Shown one piece after another: positions 22,801-64,000 of a stretch of DNA of 64,000 bases. The stretch comes from Candidula unifasciata (taxonomy: Eukaryota; Mollusca; Gastropoda; Stylommatophora; Geomitridae), in assembly GCA_905116865.2 (NCBI GenBank), contig CAJHNH020003137.1, positions 1-64,000 of the forward strand, in the 5' to 3' direction. The stretch's first letter is position 1. The number at the start of each line of letters is the position of its first letter. A program made the position numbers and the translations under genes. The notes beneath the pieces were generated by a model. The model did not search any database, was not told the origin of the DNA, and saw only the letters and a program-made list of their open reading frames with translations.

Positions 22801-23009
22801 GAACAGGAGGAGACGCGAGAAGAAGATATGTGTTAAGGAGCAGGAGTCCCCTTCCCCCCCCCCCTCCTTTTTTTTTCTTACCCCCAACCCGGTGCCCTGG
22901 AAGACACATGGGGATTTTTTTTTTTACATCTGACATCTGTGAGTTTAATTGGTTGCAGGCCCAACCTTGTGCTTGTGGTCACAACTATATTTAGAAAATA
23001 GTTCCACAG

Positions 23010-23275
23010 TAGCGCCGTCGCTAGCTAGTCTGGCTAGTTGCGCATCCTTTACAGGACGTTGCAGAACCAACCCCAACAGCCCCTGACTGTTGTGTGGTTT
23101 TTCTTGGCAAATTTACGTAAAGTAGTTTGCCATTTTTTTCTGGAGTGTCGGCTTTCTTGATACCACTGTCGAAACCAACGCAAAGCGCATGGCCCGCAGT
23201 TGGGATCCAACCCGTCATCCCGGCATTGCGGAGTGTTAGCATCGATTGAGCCACAGATCCGACAGCTGACTTGTC
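23010..23275 (-). mobile_element. tRNA-headed SINE, family C, inverted
   Basis: Reverse complement of the copy at 19925-20160. The tail (TAGTTGCGCATCCTTTACAG) is at the left and the tRNA-like head (GGATCCAACCC B box, 'gattgagccacagatccga') at the right. Confidence 0.75.
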
Positions 23276-23289
23276 TACAAGCCTGGCAT

Positions 23290-23900
23290 TTTTGGTTATG
23301 CGTGTGCAAATTTGTGTCCCTTTTTCTGCCCTCTTATTCATCCTCTGGGTCATGGTTTGTGTTTAATCAATTCATTTCTTGTTATTCTCAAAGTTGTACT
23401 AATTACTCTGTCATTTATCTGATTGTACATATTAAATTAACTGTCTTTCTTCTGTTTTAACATAATATTGACACTGACACTTGGGAGAGATTAGCTTCAG
23501 ACCGATTCCTATGGAGATGGACAGTAAAATACAGACTGTTGCACTTTGCAAAAGGACTAATGCAGCAGGCTATACAGAGGAGACTTCAGACAACAACCAG
23601 CTTTCAGATAAAAGAGTATCACCGTTTTTGACTATTGACAGAGGCTGCCAGATTTCCTTATAGGACTACAGCCATATTAGATGTTAGTTTATTCGACGGA
23701 TCAACATCATGGCACACAGGTGTAACCCTTAAGTGCTCTATTCGACTTCTAACTCAAGCCTGAGTCTGAAGCTTCTCAGCGCAGTGCACGAACTCCGTTG
23801 CACCGGCGAAGATGCTGAGATACTTTGGGTAGATTTTAAACTCCGAATTTTGCCCAGGAAGCGCCGTTAGGCTAATCTTTTCTATTACCAGCGTTTAAAA
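23290..23900. other. Spacer without recognised gene
   Basis: Short frames only, including a 60-codon + frame at 23481-23663 that I cannot assign. Confidence 0.35.
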
Positions 23901-23914
23901 ATTTTTTTACACAC

Positions 23915-24020
23915 GGGCGTCCAATCTTACTACCCAAAGATCAGGGGAAATCACTATTACGGACTGAACCCGGGACCTCAAGACGACTCAGCTCCCCGAA
24001 CTATAGCAGATGCTGTCCCC
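23915..24020 (-). mobile_element. Possible tRNA-like SINE head
   Basis: The reverse complement has TCCCGGGTTCAGTCC, resembling a B box, and an upstream 'gttcggggagctgagtcgtc'. No sibling was identified, so this is tentative. Confidence 0.3.
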
Positions 24021-24029
24021 CAAATTCAC

Positions 24030-24145
24030 CTTGGTTACCAGACGATTACGTTAGTTGCGTGCCCTTTACAGGACAATGCAGAACCAACCCCAGCATTGTA
24101 TGGCTCTTTTGGTATTTATTGACAAATTTACGTTCTGCAGTGTGT
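24030..24145 (-). mobile_element. SINE family C 3' half, inverted
   Basis: 'ttagttgcgtgccctttaca', then GGACAATGCAGAACCAACCC, repeats the left part of 23010-23275. It is cut off where the next repeat begins. Confidence 0.65.
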
Positions 24146-24300
24146 CATTGCTTATTTGTATGCAGACTGTTGGTTCCTCGTCTCTTAGGCAGATGCACTC
24201 TTACTTCAAAGAAAACAACCCCAAATAGTCTTTTTCTACATACACGTTAGGGTGTTGTGGGTCTATTCTCCACCCCCACCACAAATGGGCGTCGCAAGCC
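24145..24300 (-). mobile_element. (AAG)n-tailed repeat, inverted partial copy
   Basis: 'ttgtatgcagactgttggtt', then CTTAGGCAGATGCACTC and GTGGGTCTATTCTCC: the proximal half of the family in minus orientation. Confidence 0.7.
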
Positions 24301-24424
24301 ACACAGAGAAAGTGAAAGACAAACTAACTAAAGAAATAAGAACGTCTAAGAAAAATACCATTATTACGAAGTTGATCAACTGATGACTAGAACGCGAGCT
24401 CTATGAATTGAGTAGAGGTGCGTG

Positions 24425-24530
24425 AAGAACCGACATCACAACACTCCGGACATTCCCATAAGCGCTCCTTCCTCATCTTCAGCAGTCAGCGTAGTTCCAA
24501 TTCCAACAGTACCAGTACAACAGTCTAAGC
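24425..24530 (-). mobile_element. RNase H-type LINE tail, inverted
   Basis: 'accgacatcacaacactccg', then CATTCCCATAAGCGCTC and CCTCATCTTCAGCAG, is the reverse complement of the ECPECCDV-coding 3' end. Confidence 0.65.
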
Positions 24531-24658
24531 AAGGCTCTTTTTTTAGGGTGGGGACGGTGCCATTACTCATCCCATAGTGTCTTTTACAGTACAGCTGGGG
24601 GGGGGGGGGGGGGGAGAGTAGATACTTACAAAGATGCCGGTATTGCATCTCTTGCATA

Positions 24659-24659
<1 letters not shown>

Positions 24660-24707
<48 letters not shown>
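24660..24707. repeat. (CA)n microsatellite
   Basis: About 23 perfect CA units. A run of about 20 G lies upstream at 24597-24616. Confidence 0.95.
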
Positions 24708-24709
<2 letters not shown>

Positions 24710-24710
24710 G

Positions 24711-25076
24711 CCCTGGGTCTTATTATGCCTACGACCCGACATTGCCCTACACTCTGTGGAGAAACGTCAGCTCATCCTGTTCGAGCTGACCGTGCCGTAT
24801 GAGTCGCGAATGGTCGAGAGCCACATGTATAAGCTCGAGGAATACTGTGACCTCGCTGCTCGTCTGAGGAGAGACGAAACGTACGCAGTACAAATCTTCG
24901 CCGTCGAGGTAGGCGTAAGAGGTCTTGTCTCCACATCTACTTACAATGTGCTCACGCAACTAGGCGTGCGAGGAAATCAGCGTATAAGGGGACTAAAACT
25001 ACTGGGCGAGGCTGCTGAGAGAGTCTCGAGTTGGCTCTGGACACAGCGAAACATTACGGGAGACAGGCCTCGGTAG
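24711..25076 (+). pseudogene. Fragment resembling a retrotransposon restriction-like endonuclease domain
   Basis: An open frame runs on from the (CA)n repeat and reads LRPDIALHSVEKRQ, LILFELTVPYE, MYKLEEYCDLAARLRR, VEVGVRGL and AAERVSSWLWTQR. The layout R-PD followed by ~13 residues and an acidic residue before a beta-strand (ELTVP), then a Lys in a helix, resembles the PD-(D/E)xK-like nuclease at the C-terminus of R2/CRE/NeSL-type non-LTR elements. That assignment rests on recalled family features. The RT part that should precede it is missing: a (CA)n repeat and a homopolymer G run sit there instead. The frame ends with a stop after TGDRPR. It is intact over ~110 codons but lacks an obvious start, so I treat it as a 5'-truncated element remnant. 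Confidence 0.6.
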
Positions 25077-25244
25077 GCTGGTCTGGGCTCCTTGGAACTT
25101 AGAAAGAATGCAGTCCCTTCAAAAGCCTGCTGTGCATGCTCCCCTGTGGAGTTTTTCTTATTAATATGTGTCCGCCTTGCCTTTCCAGTAAGAGTGTGAG
25201 CTCTCTATGTCGTAGAACGGCGCAACATGATTGTACCTTTCTTA

Positions 25245-26908
<1,664 letters not shown>

Positions 26909-27748
26909 TTTTCTTACGTTCAAAATAGTCAGGGGAAACTACTGCCGCGTCTTGTAGACGCCGATGTGAATGTTTTGACTGCTAAGCATCGCGACAGTAC
27001 ACAACGAGCAAAGTAACAATATTAATAATAATTATTATATCACATATAAATCCTTATCCAGGCTGTCAGTTTAGTATTTGTTATGTTATTGTGTGTGGTC
27101 AAATAATAAGTAAACAATACCAGGTGATTAAAAGGAACTGATCCTTTCCTTTAGACCGAGAAGCGGCAAGTTGAAGGAAAAACTCGCAAAATTTCATGAG
27201 AGATTAGGACCCATCCCGAAACCCCAGCCGACATTTCCGAAGCAAGTTTCAAACATTTTCCATGGTAACGGAAATTGCCAAAAAGATCGCAAATTTCCGA
27301 AACTGTAGTCGCTAGAAATCCTTGGTTTTGAGCTCCTGGAGGTTTAGCATCAGAGGCCCAAGGGGTGGTAATGAAATTTTTTATTTCACAAGTGTAAGAC
27401 ATTAAAACAGACCATACTAATTTAATTGCAGCGCAACATACACATATTAAACATCAAGGTGACAACAAATAATTGCTTTAGTAAATAAACAGACCATATG
27501 TTTACAAAAATTGGCTCTCCTCTGAACTTCTACCCCGGCATTATGGCGGCCAAACAAATATCCTAACAGGGCCTCAGTCCTATGAAAAATGCGGACTTCT
27601 CCGACTTCCTGCCGAGCGGCAAAACTAGGATCGGCTCCGTATAACGAAACAAATGCTCTAACAGGGTCTCAGCGATATATTAATTGCGGACCTGTTTCTG
27701 TGACTATGCCTCATCGCCGACCGTATCTCCCACCCCACTACGCGAATG

Positions 27749-27852
27749 GGGGCTAAACTAGATGGCTGGGACTCATGAGCAGCAGCCACCGCATCTCCTG
27801 CAACTTCCTCCATTTTATTTGCTTGTGAGTCCCAGGCATCTAGTTTAGCCCC
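27749..27852. repeat. Hairpin module, copy 1
   Basis: An arm of ~32 bp starting GGGGCTAAACTAGATGGCTG (27749-27781) is repeated inverted at 27821-27852 with a 39-bp loop. The two arms differ at about two positions. Confidence 0.9.
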
Positions 27853-28333
27853 AATCCACGCCGCTCACGCGGCGTGGGTGATACAATTCATTGGTGGCGT
27901 TATAGTCCCCGGAAGTGCGCAATTAACACATGGCTGAGGCCCTGTTTAGGTATATTTCCCGCCTCGATAATTAAGGACCGTTATTCGGAGGATAGCCAAA
28001 CAAATTTCCACTTACCACCATGGCACTAAAAAAAAACTGGTTTAAATGTATCCAAAATGAATTACAAATGAATATGAACCACTTAGTAATGTATAAGTAA
28101 AATATAAACTTAATCTATACATTAGATTATGTTCCAGATAATCTTTTGAAGCATCATAACAGAGCACGGCTATTCTCAGAATAACGGTCCCAAATTATCG
28201 AGGCCGAAAATGTACCCTAACAGGGCCTCAGTCACATGTCAATTGCGGACTTCCGCCGACTTAAATTGCGCACTTTTAGCGGCTTCCGTCACCGCCGAGA
28301 ATATCTCCCACGCCACTACTCGTGGCGTGGATT

Positions 28334-28437
28334 GGGGCTAAACTAGATGGCTGGGACTCATGAGCAGCAGCTACCGTATCTCCTGCAGCTTCCTTCATTT
28401 TATTTGCTCGTGAGTCCCAGGCATCTAGTTTAGCCCC
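28334..28437. repeat. Hairpin module, copy 2
   Basis: Same module as copy 1: arm 28334-28366, loop ~38 bp, inverse arm 28405-28437. Flanked by the complementary GCGTGGATTGG and CAGTCCACGC, which extend the stem. Confidence 0.9.
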
Positions 28438-28929
28438 AGTCCACGCTGCGCACACATTAGACATATCCCTCATCAAAGTTTGACTCCATAAATGACTGAA
28501 ACACGCCTAATTCACAACATTATCTATCCAACTTCTGATAAATCTAAAAAAACACATACTTTATTTAAATTTTAGGCTTCTAAGGCCATAAATCACGTTG
28601 GCATGCACGTAGAATAGTGCTTGGTGGCCATATTCTTTTCTAACAAACACTTAGTAATTTGGAAATCTCACAAATATACTATATTTTTGGTTTTCAACCC
28701 ACGTTTCTAAATGAGCACGATTGATATCAGTCACAAAGAACTCGGAAGGAAGTTGAAATTGAGCGATCCAAGTTTTACAACCGGTCAGTGGTAGATTAAA
28801 AACCTTTAATTGTCACGTGTCGATTGGACTGCTAGGTTGAAACAAATTAGCGCGTGATGCGTTCTCTGGGATTTAAAGAGTTAATTCACTTTCAGATTAA
28901 ACATGAGACTTCTTACTCATCATCATCAA

Positions 28930-30045
28930 TCAGTAAGTCCTTTATAGAACGTTGCTCTATTCACGACACGCTTGAAAGTATCCCTTTCCCTAGCCAGCTC
29001 TCCGGTACCATGTGCTTTCATTGCCAATGCATCTTCAATGTCTTTTATCCATCTTCGTGGTGGTCAACCCCTGCCTCGCCTTCCACAGACTGCACCTTCC
29101 ATTACCGTCTTTTCCAAGCCACCATGACGCTTGATGTGGCCAAAATACTTCACAACTTTAGGGACAGGATGCTGTTTATGAGCCAGTTCTCATTGATTTT
29201 CAGCTCGTTCAGAATGTCGATGTTTTTCCTCTTCCTGGTCCATGGTATTCTAAGAATTGTTCTATAGCATTTCACTTCAAACGCTCCAATCTTTTTCCTC
29301 AGTGACTGAGTGAGAGTCCAAGACTCACAACCGTAAGTTGCCACAGAAAAAATGCATGATCTCAAGATTTTTACTTTAACCAATTTTCTAGTGCTTTGCC
29401 AAAGGTTCTTCGTGTTATTTAATCTTTGCATTGCTAATGCAAGTCTTCTTCTGACTTCTTTTGAGCAGTAGCCACTGTTGTTCATTAAAGAGCCCAAGTA
29501 TTCTAAATCTGTTTAATTTTCTATTTCTTCATTTTCGATTGCGATACGTGGTTGGTGTGTGTCTTTAGTGAGGACATATTATTTTTTTTTTAAAATCCAG
29601 AAAAAGATTCACTTCTTCACTGTTTTTTTACGGCCAGAATTAATTTTTCTAATCCTTGTACACTGTTGGAAATGAGAACTGTGTCGTCTGCATATCTGAG
29701 TTCTGGGATAGGATTACCTCCAATTTTTAGTGGATCAGAGATCTCACATGCCTCGTCGGTTATTGTGTTTCTCATAGCATTTTCAGAATTTGTGTTAAAG
29801 AAGGAAGGTAAAAGAATACAGCCCGGTCTCACTCCTTTCTGCATTTCTGCACTTCAAATCATTCTGATGTTTCACCAGCTACTATGACTGCTGCTTATTG
29901 TTCGTGGTAAAGGGATTCCATTAAGTGCACCAGATTATTTGGAAATCCCATGCCTCTCATTATATGCCAAAGTTTATGGTGCTGCATACAATCAAATGCC
30001 TTGCTGTAGTCTATGAAACAACGTTTACTTCTTACTACATCTCAA
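28930..30045 (-). mobile_element. LINE reverse transcriptase remnant
   Basis: Read on the minus strand from right to left: FIDYSKAFDCMQHHKLW (motif near 29985-30040), GVRPGCILLPSFFNTN, IPELRYADDTVLISN (the YADD catalytic motif), RLALAMQRLNN, ATYGCESWTL and YRTILRIPW, then a degraded zone encoding the GRRGRG-type tail. Frames are broken between blocks. This is the RT and C-terminus of an RTE/CR1-style non-LTR element. A short second copy of its 3' end is at 42705-42840. Confidence 0.85.
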
Positions 30046-30054
30046 ATTCTTATT

Positions 30055-30345
30055 CTTCTTTTTTTCTTTGCGCTCACCAGCTGTAAACTATGGTGGAAAG
30101 TTCTGGTTGTTCGTCCACTTTTGGACTGCAGTCCTGTTTCAGAACCAGAGTGTGTTGTGTGTGCATCCATTTCACAGATCTGACACATTTGTGTGCAGAA
30201 TGTTAGTTCCTTGCCTCTTAGGCAGATGCACTCTAACTTTGAAGGAAGCTCCCACCTAGTCGACTCTTACCACATGTTTTTGGGTAAGCAGTGGGTCTAT
30301 TCTTGTTTTCCCTATAATAGGGCCCAGGAACCCACAAAGGGGTCA
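30055..30345 (-). mobile_element. (AAG)n-tailed repeat, inverted full copy
   Basis: Runs from TTCTTCTTTTT through CACCAGCTGTAAACTATGG, 'gttcgtccacttttggactg', GGCAGATGCACTCTAAC and GTGGGTCTATTCTTG to CAGGAACCCACAAAGGGG. Confidence 0.8.
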
Positions 30346-30354
30346 TCTCAAATT

Positions 30355-30505
30355 GAAATGGGGTGCTGTGTGGTCTCAAGGCATGGTTTCCGCCTTGAGT
30401 GCTAGAGGTTCCGGGTTCAATTCCCTGTAAGGGCTGGGATCTTTTCTCGTTGACTTGGACTTCTAGTAATTCCCCCGGGTATCTGAGTAGTAAGATTGGA
30501 TGCCT
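30355..30505 (+). mobile_element. tRNA-headed SINE, family A
   Basis: The head GCTGTGTGGTCTCAAGGCAT and the GGTTCCGGGTTCAATTCCC B box resemble a tRNA. The body is TTGACTTGGACTTCTAGTAA, then TTCCCCCGGGTATCTGAGTA. The sibling is at 52645-52815. It ends where a piggyBac fragment begins. Confidence 0.75.
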
Positions 30506-30713
30506 GTTTGCCTTTTTTGCACCAATCAATAGCAACATAATGATAATGTAAAACAGAATAAACACACTTTTTCTTTTCATTTGTTCTCCAATCAGTTTGG
30601 GGCAAAAATAGGATAAGAGTATGTTAAAAAACTGTGAAACTGGCATTTTTAGTACACACTAAAATAGTGGTATCTGGGAAAGTGCAAGGGTGAACGGGCT
30701 TCGTAGTCAGTGG
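30505..30713 (+). mobile_element. piggyBac right-end fragment
   Basis: Aligns with the right 225 bp of the piggyBac at 58548-61185. It shares 'gccttttttgcaccaatc', 'catttttagtacacactaaa', 'gtggtatctggg' and the end TAGTCAGTGGG, here followed by ATAA instead of TTAA. It is diverged and lacks the rest of the element. Confidence 0.75.
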
Positions 30714-31288
30714 GATAAAACTTCAGGAATCTGAAATTCTAGTGTGTTTTTTCCCCACTTATTTTTCTTCTATCTTTTTTACCTATTTGGACCCCGTTGA
30801 AGCTCATCAGGTTTGAATTTGACTAAAATAATGTCCAAAGAACTTTGCGTCTGCCATCTCCTCAGGATTTTTCGGAAATGCGACATTGTCTGGTCGTTCA
30901 AGACAATTCTATTGCAGCTTAAATGGGCTTTGTTGGGGCAATAGAGGTGGTACTTTTTTTGCAAAGATTTTAACATCCATTGATTCAGCAAACATTTCCT
31001 GTGTGAGATAGAATGATTCATTTTGACTCACAGAAGTTCTAGCATGCAGGTCGTAATTCCAAATAAAGGTCAAATGCCAACACAACTTTTCAAGTCTAAA
31101 TAGGACACATGCCAAGTTGGACTTTTTCCAAAGCGGATGTATACTAAGATACCACTGTATATGAACTCTTAATAAACCCCCTGACATTTGTTTTAATCAT
31201 ATATTTTATTTACTAAAATGCTTGTGCCTTGAACTTTATTTCCAGATTAGTTTCTTCAGTATGAAACCTGGCTGACAATATTGCAAAC

Positions 31289-63491
<32,203 letters not shown>

Positions 63492-63764
63492 GTAAAATTA
63501 GTGGCCAGTTTGTCAGATATTAAATTGAGTGGTGTTCCTTTGTGGTTCCAAGGCACTTTGGAAGAGGGATGGGTGGAGCAAAGAGCATCAGCTCCTTAAC
63601 AAGCTTGATTTTCCTAAATTGGATGTGTTGGGTTGAAAGATGCAGATATCACAGCATAGCTGAAAACAACACAGTGTGCCAGCCAACCTTTAATGGGCAA
63701 ATACAAGAAAAGAAAAATTTACTAGTCAGAATTGAATAGTCAGTATTTAATGGCTGGGTCAGTC

Positions 63765-64000
63765 CATTTCTTGAGTTCACCGACAGTAAACTCCAACTGA
63801 AAGTTCTTCTTGTTTGTCAATTTCTTGTCTTTAGTCGTGTTGCAGAACTTGAGTTTTGCATGCACATTCATTTTTTACAATCTGGCTAATTTTTATGCAG
63901 ACTATTTGTGCTTCACCTCTTGGCCAGATGCAGTCCACTGCAAAGAAAACTCCCCTAATTAGTTGACTTTTATGGCATGCTTGTTGTAGGGAGGGGGGGG
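63765..64000 (-). mobile_element. (AAG)n-tailed repeat, inverted, at right edge
   Basis: 'gttcaccgacagtaaactcc', AACTGAAAGTTCTTCTTGTT, 'gccagatgcagtccactgca' and GGCATGCTTGTTGTAGGGAG. Cut by the end of the window. Confidence 0.8.

Larger units (their letters stand above)
27110..28470. repeat. Palindromic foldback DNA cluster
   Basis: Several segments recur inverted within the block. Examples are 'cctaacagggcctcagtc' (27561-27579 and 28212-28230) versus 'ggctgaggccctgtttagg' (27931-27950), and 'ccgttattcggagga' versus 'tctcagaataacgg'. It includes two copies of a perfect small hairpin (below). Related pieces occur inside the element at 37253-38691. No protein is encoded. Confidence 0.65.

Overview
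This is a window of animal nuclear DNA that is AT-leaning and dominated by repeats. Its one clearly recognisable cellular gene is a RAD17 orthologue (DNA-damage checkpoint clamp loader) on the + strand. It spans about 31.3 to 63.5 kb in at least 14 exons and continues past the right edge. All 13 intron junctions have GT/AG ends and consistent phases, and together the exons encode about 587 residues. The introns, telomere-type TTAGGG repeats, piggyBac/hAT/LINE/SINE content and long microsatellites all indicate a metazoan. A mollusc or other lophotrochozoan is my guess from the general repeat style; the sequence does not prove it.

Layout. 0-5 kb: a CT-rich edge, one unrecognised 232-residue ORF on the minus strand (419-1117), then about 3.15 kb of almost pure pyrimidine sequence. 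4.6-8.8 kb: LINE 3' ends and a 42-bp satellite. 8.97-14.33 kb: two copies, about 2.44 kb each, of one non-coding element in direct orientation. 14.3-17.5 kb: several minisatellites and tRNA-headed SINEs. 17.56-19.54 kb: a LINE interrupted by two younger LINE fragments, each bounded by a readable target-site duplication. 20-25 kb: SINEs, LINE tails and a fragment resembling a restriction-like endonuclease. 25.2-26.9 kb: a hAT-like non-autonomous element carrying a very long ATCT/GTCT array. 27.1-28.5 kb: palindromic foldback DNA. 28.9-30.7 kb: a minus-strand LINE, a SINE and a piggyBac end.

31.3-64 kb is RAD17. Its introns hold most copies of an abundant dispersed repeat of about 280 bp with an (AAG)n tail (18 copies counted in the window). 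They also hold a 1.44-kb foldback transposon with inward-facing telomere-like arrays, a minisatellite abutting the exon 7 splice donor, a LINE inserted just upstream of the exon 6 splice acceptor, a decayed but complete piggyBac element (58548-61185) and a piggyBac-like MITE (62607-63278). A retro-insertion at 61363-61749 contains the 5' end of U2 snRNA. Nothing in the window forms an operon-like gene set. The biology is a checkpoint gene whose large introns have been filled by several transposon classes.

All coordinates were read by eye. Exon borders and stated target-site duplications are precise. Borders of old repeats are approximate (about 10-30 bp).
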